NCBI GenBank assembly: GCA_964030785.1
Contig: OZ034968.1
Coordinates: 51,033,230-51,097,229 of the forward strand
From: Siderastrea siderea
Taxonomy: Eukaryota; Cnidaria; Anthozoa; Scleractinia; Rhizangiidae
Direction: 5' to 3'
Length of the DNA: 64,000 nt
Shown: in pieces, positions 53,202-62,508 of the stretch
Layout of the letters: every line of letters begins with the position of its first letter
Position numbering within the stretch: position 1 is the stretch's first letter
Translations under genes and position numbers: made by a program
Notes under the pieces: model-generated
Seen by the model: the letters and a program-made list of their open reading frames with translations, nothing else
Database searches by the model: none
Told to the model about the DNA's origin: nothing

Positions 53202-54681
53202 CAGTATTGTGCAAAAGTAATGCAAGCGAAATGCGCAAATTTCGTTCTTTGTTCTCGCGAACTTTCCAGCGAAAGTTTGCTCAAAAGTTCGAGCGTAAAT
53301 TCGGGGTGTTTCGAGCGAAATTTCGCTTAAACAAAGCGCGATAATACGGCGAGTTTTCGGGACATCAACGAAATTTCGAGATCATAAGCATAATTTCGGT
53401 AGCCAGTTCAAGAAATTTCGCTGAGCCTTGAATGGCAACACCAGCGTTCGTGTAGTTTCCTTCGCGATCTGTGCCATTGAACAATGTTGTCAAGATTGCC
53501 AAAAAATGAAATGAGTTTTACTGTTTTGAAATCTGTGGCTGTGGCGGTACTATTGACTTATAAAACTTCGAGAGGGTAAAATAAAATTTAAAAGACCCAT
53601 GCAATTGCAAGACCGTGATATCGACTTCAGCGTAATGAATGCAAATATTTCTTCAAACATTGCGTTGCTTCCTATTCAAAGTTTTTGGATATTAATATTC
53701 CTTCTCACCTAAGCGCCATGCTTGTGCACTTGTGAAGAAAAAAATCGAATTCGTTTGCAATAAAGTACCAAGAAATACTCGGCGCATCATTGTAATCTCT
53801 ATAACAAATCGGACCTTTTAATGTAGAGTATTTTCTGGTTTCAATCAACTTTTTGGGCCTTTTAAAACCGGGGTTATGACTTTTTGACGATTGCAAAACA
53901 AAAGTGCTACTGACACGCTCACCAGCAGCTAATGTTTATTAAAAAATATATCATTCGCTCGCAATACGGTCCCGAGAAATACTCGACGCATCGTGTAATC
54001 CTTAATACAAATTGTGCCTCTAAATGCGAAGTGTTTTCCTGTTTCAATCATCTTTATAGGGCTTTTAAAACCGGAGTTATGACTTTTTAAAAATTTGCCG
54101 TGACGCTTGCAAAACAAAAGCCGACTGATGAGCGGCTAATGTTTATTAAATAAATATTATTCGCTCGAGCGTTGACAAGTATCACTAGTTTTAAATACGG
54201 AACATATTTAGAGCTACAACGCTTTTGGATTCAAGTATAGTAAACAGTAGGGCTTTCTTTGGAGAATAACCAGGTGAGTTTGACACAACAATTACCTAAA
54301 ATTGGTTCAGTTGATCGAGAGACTGCATACGCAGACGGATCACAGCTGCTTTTTACGCGCACAACCGCACCACAGAGATGGTTTATGTCGAGTCGAATTT
54401 CAAATGCAGCAAAACATTGCCCAGAAATGCTGGAGGATTGACAGACAAAACGAAAATTCGCTCGAAAAATCGCCGCGAAATTTTGAGCGGCACGAATTAT
54501 CGCTTGAAAGATTGAGCATCGCGAATTATCACGCAAACTTTCGCGCAGAATGAAACAATAGGTGTCATGAAATTTCGGCAATTTATCGCCGCAAATTCGC
54601 GGTGAGCGAAATTTCGTCGAAAAGCCGGGAAAAGCCAGGAAATTCGTCGAAATTGACTTGCATTACTTTTGCACAATACTG
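53202..54681. mobile_element. Non-autonomous Tc1/mariner-type element
   Basis: TA duplications flank a 1,480-bp segment with ends CAGTATTGTGCAAAAGTAAT and its exact inverse. TA plus CAGT and CAAAAGTA is the Tc1/mariner terminal style. No transposase is present. Subterminal zones are dense in GCGAAATTTCG-type motifs. The centre contains two diverged direct copies of about 220 bp (about 53725-53925 and 53935-54130). Confidence 0.85.
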
Positions 54682-54732
54682 TATGTTACGTATTAAACCA
54701 GGTTTACACTATATCACATTGCGATTAACACC

Positions 54733-56127
54733 TTATAATTTCAAATAGGTTGCATCCATTGTTTTGATAAGTAATGCAAATGGTATGATGGATGAAGCTT
54801 GCCTTGTCACCCAGTAGATAGTGTCCATTTTAAAATAAGGATCAATTTCTTCTGTGGATCCTGGTCTCCGCATCATCTGATAGGAGTAAGGTTCAATGTA
54901 GGCTTGCAGTACAACTTGACCTGCCTTGCTTTCACCAGTTTCACTGTCTGTGTACTTTAACTTAGGAGAGTCCAAATCAGCACAAATGATAGAAGGTGTC
55001 ATCTTGATAAGTGGTTTAGACCCTTCTTGACATGAGTCATCAGACCGGCTTTCAGAAAATCTGGACTCTAGCATTTCTGTTACCTCCCCTGGGTTCAAGG
55101 ACAAAAATGCCAAATTCCAAGTTGATGATACAACGTCAGATTCAGGTGCACTGCAGACAGATACAAGTTGAAAGCGACACCATCCAGTAGGTAATGAGTA
55201 CATTTGGGGCGGATCACCACTCTTGCATAATGGGGTATCAACATCAACACAACACTCTTCACAATAACACGGATTCAGTGCATCGATCTCAAAATACCGT
55301 GAAGGGATATTTAAATGGGTAAGGAATCTAACACAACTCTCTTGATACTGACAGGTAGCTTTAAATGTGTCACTTGAAACACTGTATTGCTTGATTGGTG
55401 AGCTAGTCGTACTTGATTTCTTCGGTGGAACTTTCTTTTCTTTACAAGGCAGCTTTTTAGTGCACTCCTCTCCCACATGCTTCATACAACGGCTGTGAAC
55501 ATCAAGACCACAACCTTCACATTTCATGCCTTGATCTCTAATTCCCCACAAGAATCCTCCACAAAACGCACACCACTTGAAATATTTGTAGCTATGAGGT
55601 TTAAATACGTGGGGAAACGGAGTTGCCTTTTCCTTTTTCTTCTCATCTTTTGGCACATGTCCATCGACATAGCGAAACATGCTCAGCACATCTACTACAA
55701 GATCAGTAATCGACGCGTATTTCTCCTGGTCATCAATAAAATATCTCTCATTTTCATATTTCAATCTGTAATGTAAAATGTGGCCACCATAGCTTAATGA
55801 CAGACTATAATCACCGGGAGAACTATTGCTTTCTCGCACTAAGTATCGTCCGTTCACAAGGCCATTTGCTGAGAGTAACTCCTCAGCTTTCTCCCTGGGA
55901 ATTCGGCCATGAAACTCTTCCTGAAAGAAAGCAGGTCTTGAAGGCAAGTTCGTCATGCACGCCAGGCGAATTGGCTCTGGAGCAGCGTTCTGTTGCAAAG
56001 CCAAAAGCATATCCCTTTGCCATCCTTTGCCCTCGTGATCGGTGAGTCTCTCGACATCCGCGTAGGGATTAGTACGCTCCATTTCTTCCGATGGAAGTTT
56101 GCGATGCGGTGGCTTGTTTGACATCAT
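54733..56127 (-). CDS. SH2 and C1 domain protein with Cys-rich C-terminal module
   Basis: A single-exon frame of 464 residues from the first ATG (56127; a second at 56124). Residues 72-155 form an SH2 domain (EFHGRIPREKAEELL, phosphotyrosine-binding Arg98 in YLVRES, GDYSLSL). Residues 173-222 form a complete C1 zinc domain, H173-C186-C189-C203-C206-H211-C214-C222. This order and wording recall chimaerin (SH2-C1-RhoGAP), but no RhoGAP follows. Instead, residues 258-460 hold a module with CYCEEC at 287-292, GDPPQMYSLPTGWCRFQL at 304-321 and a terminal KMDTIYWVTRQ block. I have a faint memory of a similar GDPP...GWCRF motif in NEURL4-like proteins, not verified. A role in phosphotyrosine or diacylglycerol signalling is inferred. 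It is head to head with ALDH18A1. An upstream 5' UTR exon is possible. Confidence 0.82.
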   Translation of the reverse strand: MMSNKPPHRKLPSEEMERTNPYADVERLTDHEGKGWQRDMLLALQQNAAPEPIRLACMTNLPSRPAFFQEEFHGRIPREKAEELLSANGLVNGRYLVRESNSSPGDYSLSLSYGGHILHYRLKYENERYFIDDQEKYASITDLVVDVLSMFRYVDGHVPKDEKKKEKATPFPHVFKPHSYKYFKWCAFCGGFLWGIRDQGMKCEGCGLDVHSRCMKHVGEECTKKLPCKEKKVPPKKSSTTSSPIKQYSVSSDTFKATCQYQESCVRFLTHLNIPSRYFEIDALNPCYCEECCVDVDTPLCKSGDPPQMYSLPTGWCRFQLVSVCSAPESDVVSSTWNLAFLSLNPGEVTEMLESRFSESRSDDSCQEGSKPLIKMTPSIICADLDSPKLKYTDSETGESKAGQVVLQAYIEPYSYQMMRRPGSTEEIDPYFKMDTIYWVTRQASSIIPFALLIKTMDATYLKL

Positions 56128-56635
56128 GAACGGAGGAACACGCAATAAAGCAGACTTACGATGTTTTTAAGACTCCTTCAAGAAACAAAATAAGCTTACT
56201 TGAGAAATCAAGGAAGCAATGAATGCGACGATCTGAGAATGTCACCCTACCATTAAAGTTTGTGATCCAACTTGTTGTACTTTTGCTTCATACGGTCCCA
56301 GTGAGTTGTTAAATGATCACCTATGGCCTTTTTGAAAATGTATTGGGCGACATACTTCCGCAATTTTCGAACAAATCGCAACAACCAAAGACGTGCAAAT
56401 CTTTGGCCTCGGAAACCTTGGGGCGGCAACGTCATATAGGAATTTCAAGTTGAGCTCTGGGTACTAGTTTAAGGAGCTGTTGGAAGAGAAGGGCTGGGAA
56501 TAAGGCTTTCAACCGCTGATTAAGAAATCTTTGGTTAAACAAAGAAGTCTCGCGTGAAGAGATCACCAGTAAGTGGAAAGTGAATGGCTTTACCGTAAAA
56601 GATTGAAAGTATTTGTTTGACTGGCTTTGGGCAAC
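56128..56635. promoter_or_regulatory. Shared upstream region of SH2-C1 gene and ALDH18A1
   Basis: 508 bp separate the two start codons, which point away from each other. Both transcription starts are expected here. I saw no TATA box at a convincing place, and the small minus frame 56253-56435 looks noncoding. Confidence 0.5.
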
Positions 56636-56902
56636 ATGCGTCTTTTGATTGCACGTTCTTTGGTACCGAATGTTTGCCTGCGTAGTTCATATTTACCGAG
56701 TTCTCATGGGCGATTTTTTCCGCTGCTAGAAAAGTGGAGGAGTTCTTCTTTTATATTCTCGAATACTGCCAGGGGGATTGCCTTTAGATCAGAGTTTAAA
56801 AGAAAAGCCAAGAGGGTCGTTGTTAAACTCGGATCAGCTGTTATCACAAGAGATGATGAATGTGGAGTGGCTCTGGGAAGGCTTGCTTCGATTGTTGAAC
56901 AA
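56636..56902 (+). CDS. ALDH18A1: ALDH18A1 exon 1
   Basis: Presequence and the first part of the glutamate kinase domain. The donor is GTAGGT after GAACAA; phase 0. Confidence 0.95.
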
Positions 56903-58396
56903 GTAGGTTCAAGCAGCCTTTTTACCATAAAAGATCATTCAACTATTGTGTGCGACCACAGGGAAACCAAGGTTACAGAACTCAGTGATGCAATAATAGT
57001 AATTCAAGTTGCATGAAATGTGATGCCCAAGCGCTAGTGACGTTGTATTGCCGGCATTGTAAAATTGTCTAGTTGGCAATCGGGCCCAGTTTTATTACAT
57101 GAACATGTTATTTATGACCCAGAGAATGGCTTGAATTCACTTTTGCTTTAAAAGCATCGTTGTAATTTGACAGTACAAAAATTACAGAAAATGTATGGGA
57201 GAAATCAAGTTTTCAAAAAGCCGATCAAGGACTTCTATGCACTCCAGATTTAGTGTATTGTTTCTTTGAATTCATAAGTTACACTTTCCAAAGAGAAAGT
57301 GTCAAATATATTAATTCAGGAAGAATTAGTTGGCTTTGAAATCGGATACAAACCTTTGAATTTCCCGCCATCTTGCCCTGGTTACCCATGATACAACTAA
57401 GAGCGTGAACCGGTCTATTTATAGGTACCATCTCTGACAGGTACTGGTGTACAGCTGTAGTTGCTTTTCCTTTCCATTTTATTTTCTAGCTTCAATTTGA
57501 TCTGAAAGTTAAAGGGTTAATTGTGATGGTGGTCATTTAGGATTTTAATGTTCACCCTATGGCATACCAAAACAAGACTAAAGCAATAATTTTATAGGTA
57601 TGACAAGCAGACCAATCACTTTTATATGGGCCTGTGGTGTATTTCCTCAGAACCAAGTGTTGCTTGTACTTGTACATGTAGTTACTTTGTGAACTAGTAT
57701 GACCCGGCATGTACTAATTATACATGTAAGTGCAAGCACAACAACAAGAGCTGATCCGTAGCAGTCAGTGTGATTTTACTTGTGCTTATTTTACTGGTGT
57801 GAAGCAATTTTTATGAACTGAATTATCAGCACTCCACATTCTAACACCGTACTGGACTGGAGTGAATGTCAGCATCGCCTTTGTCTTTAGACTACTGTTA
57901 ACCATCCATTTTCTTTTTATGTCATGATCTTGACTTGCCTGTTGATCTGATTTGACAGTTTTGTGTCTGCACAACCTCGAGATGTTGCGTTAAAGTTAAA
58001 CAGTGCTAGCCATTAATTTCCTTACTTTTGCTACCCATTTTGTGCTGTTCTGTGCTGTTCTAGAGTTCATCGCAGATGTTTGTAACATGTAAGAATCGAA
58101 GTGATGGGACTTTGGGTTAATTAACTCACTTATCAAAAGATAGTTTGTACTTTCCAGTTGTCTTGATTTTACTTTTAGGCTGTTTGATCAAGGTTCTAGA
58201 TAAACATAATGAAATATTGTTAACGTATTAAGAAATTATATTTTACTTTTATTAGGTTTCTGAGTTGCAGAATGCTGGTCGGCAAATGCTTTTGGTGACC
58301 AGTGGTGCTGTAGCATTTGGAAAACAGAAACTGAGACATGAGATTCTTCTTTCTCAGAGTGTACGGCAAACACTTAAACCACAAGACTTCCTGAAG
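56636..58396 (+). CDS. ALDH18A1: Delta-1-pyrroline-5-carboxylate synthase, 5' part
   Basis: P5CS is the mitochondrial enzyme that phosphorylates glutamate and reduces it to glutamate semialdehyde for proline, ornithine and arginine synthesis. Exons 1 (56636-56902, 89 codons) and 2 (58256-58396, 47 codons) are visible; the remaining exons lie beyond the window. The start is the first ATG. Residues 1-50 are rich in Arg and Ser with no acidic residue until 32, as expected for a mitochondrial presequence. The glutamate-5-kinase domain begins at about residue 55: [30 protein letters not shown], then [20 protein letters not shown] and [15 protein letters not shown], which match animal P5CS almost word for word. 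Intron 2 runs off the right edge and is full of repeats. Confidence 0.96.
56903..58255 (+). other. ALDH18A1 intron 1
   Basis: 1,353-bp intron without a recognised repeat element or gene. It ends in a pyrimidine-rich TTTTACTTTTATTAG acceptor. Confidence 0.8.
58256..58396 (+). CDS. ALDH18A1: ALDH18A1 exon 2
   Basis: Encodes [40 protein letters not shown] and KPQDFLK. The donor is GTGATT, a non-optimal but acceptable site; phase 0. Confidence 0.95.
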
Positions 58397-58768
58397 GTGA
58401 TTCTAGTTTAATTGTTTCTTTGTTTGCATTTTGCTTACCGATCCGCGGACGCAAACACTGATCTTGTTAACTGCACAAAAGTAATATTTTCAAGGTGGTC
58501 AGGCTCGATTTCTGGTGCTGCGAGAGTCCGATCATTTTACCAAACAGCAGCTGATTAGCGAACAGCTCATGCTGTGGAAGACAAGTAAATCCCGTAAATT
58601 ACACCAAGAATCTCTGTCACACTTATTTAGGCAGATACGTCTGTCATTTGAAGGGCCCGGTGGAAAAAGGGCGTACGTGATGATTGCAGGTTGAAAAACT
58701 TAATTGCTGCTATTTAGCTGAACGTTGGCTCACAGGCTGGTTTTCCTGTGAGGAACATTGTTGTGCAG

Positions 58769-59002
58769 TTATTTCTTGACCTGAGAGCTTCAATTTGAAG
58801 AATTAGCGTATTACTTTTGCTTAAAACTGACACAAAGAAAACAACAGGACCGCGGATTCTAGGTTGAATTCCTTTGTTCTAGTTCAGGCAGAGAACAAAA
58901 AAATCTTTCACGCATTACTTGAGCAAGTTCAGTTCAACAAAACTTTTCACGCAAAAGTAACACGCTAATTCTTCAAATTTTAGAGCTCAGGTCAAGAAAT
59001 AA
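58769..59002. mobile_element. Inner fold-back MITE
   Basis: TTATTTCTTGACCTGAG at the left and its exact inverse at the right, with a second paired block GAAGAATTAGCGT/ACGCTAATTCTTC. It interrupts the left arm of the larger element around it. Confidence 0.75.
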
Positions 59003-59429
59003 GTGCGCAACAGCCAGAGCTCGAGACTGACAGTAGCCAACTAGTCACAGACTAGTAGAAATTCCATTTTGGCTAGTAAGTTTTACTCTTTCACTAGTCA
59101 TTTTGGCTAGTGAATATTTTAATGCACTAAAGCACCGGATGGAAACCATCCTAAAAATTGCTTCTGATGATCGGATCCCAAATACAAATTGAGTGAACAC
59201 AAACTAAAATTTATTCCGTAGAAGGATATCATAATGTTCGTATGATACTTGTTTTGTCCTCGCAACGTTTTTCCCTACTAATTCTTGTCTCAGATGGCAA
59301 CGTTTTCCTCCGTCATTTCTACGTTCGAACGAAATTAGCCGTCTTCAGAACGTTTCACCATACGTTTCCTTGAAAGGTCCATTAGTGCGTTCATGTGATA
59401 TTTGTCTACACGTTAGTAAAAAAAAAAAG

Positions 59430-59720
59430 GATTAAGTTGCACTTGGGCCACAGAGGCCCACACGGCCGGAGCTTATCCCTGTTTCCGTAGCATGAAGCAA
59501 CTGAGAGTATTGCTACTCCCCCCTGGACGGGATGCTAGTCCATCGCAGGGTTACCCCCAGCAGTATGTCGCCGGTACCCATTTATACACCTGGGTGGAGA
59601 GAGACAATGTGGGCAAAGTATCTTGTCTAAGGAAACAACACGATAGCAGGGACTGGGCGTCGAACCACCGACCTTCAGATCTGAAGTCCAACGCGCTGAC
59701 CACTGCACCACCGCGCCCCC
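59430..59720 (-). mobile_element. tRNA-derived SINE, copy B
   Basis: Same family and orientation as 23636-23913. On minus it has an A-box region TGGTGCAGTGGTCAGCGCG and B-box GGTTCGACGCC, then the shared body with CCACCCAGGTGTATAAATGG. The copies differ by scattered substitutions. Confidence 0.85.
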
Positions 59721-61500
59721 ACACTGTCTTCTCTTGTGCTGTATCAGTCTTGTCTTTTTGACGTTACTCCGTACCTTACAACGTTCATACAATGTTAGTC
59801 TTGTCTTCCCAACGTTTCTCCGGACGATGACATGCTCATATAAGGTTAACTGTTCGAGTTATTCGTCATGATCTGACCGAAACGGAAAAGAGAGGCGTGA
59901 ACTACATTGCGCCTGGGAATTTGCCCTGAAGGCACATAGTACTTTGTATTCCGCGTGTGAGGATCTTTAACCGTTGGAAAGAGTAGTCAACATTCAAGTT
60001 CTTCACTCTTGACATTACAGAGAGGCATGTTTACAGTACTTAACTCGGCTAAAAATTAGACATATTGAATACAGTGTGAGATTATGCAAAAAAGTCTGGC
60101 TAGTGAAAATTTATTTTGGCTGGTGAAATTAAACCTCTCACTAGCCATTAGGCTACTAAGCTGAAAAGTTAGTCTCGAGTCCTGAACAGCGTTCCTCACA
60201 TGAAAACCAGTCTGTGTGCCAATGTTCAGCTAAATAGGAGCAATTTCGATTTTAACCTCAAATCATCACTTACGCCCTTTTTCCACCAGGCCCTTCATTT
60301 GATTTCAAACTGTATCTGTCTCTGCTAGTAGCAGCGCAGATATTTACATCGCATTTCTTCATTGTTGTTCGCCGGCGTGCAAAACTATCATTTGAACTGA
60401 ATTATTGTGTCAACATTGAGCACGGTAATAATTCGGAATGGACACAAAACAGTTCTTGATCCCGCTAAGAGTAATTCTTGACTGAAAACTACGTAAAAAC
60501 ACTGTTAAATAATTATAGTTCGGCAGACAAATATTATCTGTAAGAAATTTACGACTCAGGTGCGTTATATAAATCAAAAATAAAAACATGCCCGTTTCAC
60601 AGGTTTTGACTCAAACATTAATGTTTCGGCATGAAAGAAACTTGCAAAATTTCCTCGGTAGCAGTGGAAAATCACATAGTCGTCATTACAATTGCATAAA
60701 GCAAGTGTAAAATAAAGTAAAAGGCATCCCAAGTATTAAAAGGGAAGTGTTTGATGGGAGCGCATAACATGAACCATTGCTCAAATAAGTTTGTTTACAG
60801 AACATTCCCACGTGTGCGCTGAAATGTTTACGAATGCATTCATGCTGCTTGCAACGTCATTTTCGGCTAAACTTTACATTAGATAAATCTAGTTGGTCGT
60901 CAAGAAGAGTGCATACAGTGACAATACTGTGGTGTGAGCCCATGCAGCCGAGAACAAGCTAAAAGACAAACGTTTTCGTGCAACGCGACGACAAAAATAA
61001 CAGCTACAAGGAAGCTTAATTAACAGTAAGCATCACTACAAAAGAACAGCTTGAAGAACCTTATCGTCATTGAAAACATTACAAACATCAAAATCTTCAC
61101 TGAAGGCCAAGAATGATAAGATTTTCCAGCTGCCAAACGAAAGTTAATGGTGGGTGTATACAAAACCTGGGCTGGGCCATGGCCCGGGCCATGGCCCACC
61201 CTATGGCCCACCCTATGGCCCACCCAAAATTTTGCAGTTTTTACAAAAATAACCAGAAAAAAGCCAAACAAGAGTAAAGGCATACAAAGTAAAACAAACT
61301 AACACACGTACAAAGAAACAGATATATAGAAAGATAAGAAAAGAACTGTCAACTTCGTTTCCAAGAAATTCTGCTACTTCTCATTACATGTAGTAGTAGT
61401 AAGGGCGTCGGTATAGCGTTTTGTATCGAAAAGACCCACCCCTCGAGTGATGATGCCATCAGAATGGAATGTAGTTTGGGACGGGCAGACCACTGACCGG

Positions 61501-61556
61501 TGGGAGTGGGATCGCAGGGGCGGGCGGCGGGCGGGCGGGCACGCGCGCACGGGGGG
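61501..61556 (+). other. G-rich patch, possible G-quadruplex
   Basis: Repeated GGGCGGGC units (GGGCGGCGGGCGGGCGGGC) and a CACGCGCGCAC run stand out against AT-rich surroundings. Four or more G3 runs within 25 bp meet the usual quadruplex pattern. Confidence 0.6.
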
Positions 61557-61998
61557 CATCACGCGGGGAGGTCCAGTGTTGTGTTTTTTGGAGTGAACGA
61601 GTTCGAAACCAGCCGACATCGCGGAGAAAAAATTTTTTTTTTCTTTTTTCTTTTTTTTTGGCCAAGATTAATTTTTTCTCAAGGAGGAATTGGGAAAAAA
61701 GGATTTTTTGGTCTAATCTTATAGCGCTTTTGGTGGTGGCCACGCGGATCGAGCACAAATATTGAGTTTTTTTTTTTAGGGGGGAAAAATCCCCGGTGGG
61801 AACTCTGTGGGGGAATTCCTCTGCCTTTGAATGATGTGAACTCAGACACGTGGTGTTGGTGTGGGGGCGAAAGCGCTGGGGTGAGAAATCGAAGCTTGTT
61901 TGACTTGACTTTCGAAGAAGCGGGCGCCATCTTGAAAAATGGTGATGGCACGTTCGAAGGGCTTGAGTTGGTTCAATTTAACTTGTGTGAAAGAGAGA

Positions 61999-62072
61999 TG
62001 CCTTGGTAGTCTAGTGGCATAGCGCTCCCTTCTAATCATAAGATACGTGGCTCGAGCCCCCTTGCCGGTGTG
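61999..62072 (+). repeat. tRNA-like segment
   Basis: TAGTCTAGTGGCATAGCG resembles a tRNA A box, and GGCTCGAGCCC about 35 bases later resembles a B box. The putative anticodon stem pairs badly, and there is no proper acceptor stem. A T-rich stretch and an A run follow, so this is a SINE head or decayed tRNA rather than a working gene. Confidence 0.45.
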
Positions 62073-62508
62073 TTGAAAAGTCCTTTTCTTTCTTAATTTC
62101 TTTTTTTCGGATAAAAATTTGTTTCATTAAAAAAAAATAATGAGTTTAAAAAAGTTGTTGGCTCATCAACTTATTAGGAAAATTGTTTTAATTTCTTTTA
62201 TCTACTTTTTTTCCTTTTTATCTTAATGCCACGGATCGTTGTTCCCCAAGGTCGGGTAGAGGTAATCTTGTTTTTTTGCCCATTGCAACCATTGTCGAAA
62301 GGCATCACATTTCACGGTAGCACAGTATCCTGTTTCGTGATGTCTGCAATCTTCCGCCAGTTCCATACCGCACTTGACTAAATTTTGACTAAATTTTCCT
62401 GACCGTGCTATTTTTGTAAAAACTGCAAAATTTTGGGTGGGCCATAGGGTAGGCCATAGGGTGGGCCATGGCCCGGGCCATGGCCTAGCCCAGGTTTTGT
62501 ATACACCC

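Larger units (their letters stand above)
58630..60340. mobile_element. Nested inverted-repeat element with inserted MITE and SINE
   Basis: An outer inverted repeat pairs 58630-59110 with 60060-60340 (for example GAAGGGCCCGGTGGAAAAAG with its inverse at 60278, and CTCGAGACT near 59020 with AGTCTCGAG near 60172). The left arm is interrupted by a second fold-back element at 58769-59002. The centre holds a SINE. The layers show at least three successive insertions. It lies in ALDH18A1 intron 2. Confidence 0.65.
61152..62508. mobile_element. Inverted-repeat element with GGCCATGGCCC ends
   Basis: About 100-bp inverted ends start GGGTGTATACAAAACCTGGG and contain GGGCCATGGCCCGGGCCATG and CCTATGGCCCACC runs that are themselves palindromic. 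Flanks GTTAATGGT and GTTAATGAT (8 of 9 equal) look like a target duplication. The interior has a G-rich patch and a tRNA-like segment but no convincing transposase. Confidence 0.75.

Noticed and set aside
57786..57974. Minus frame in ALDH18A1 intron 1
   Set aside because: No family resemblance; intronic and of chance length.
59492..59761. 89-codon plus frame (YTWVERDNVGKVSCLRKQH)
   Set aside because: It is the reverse strand of the tRNA-derived SINE; the other copy at 23636 contains the same reading.
61999..62072. A functional tRNA gene
   Set aside because: The anticodon stem has mismatches and there is no 7-bp acceptor stem, so it is listed only as tRNA-like.
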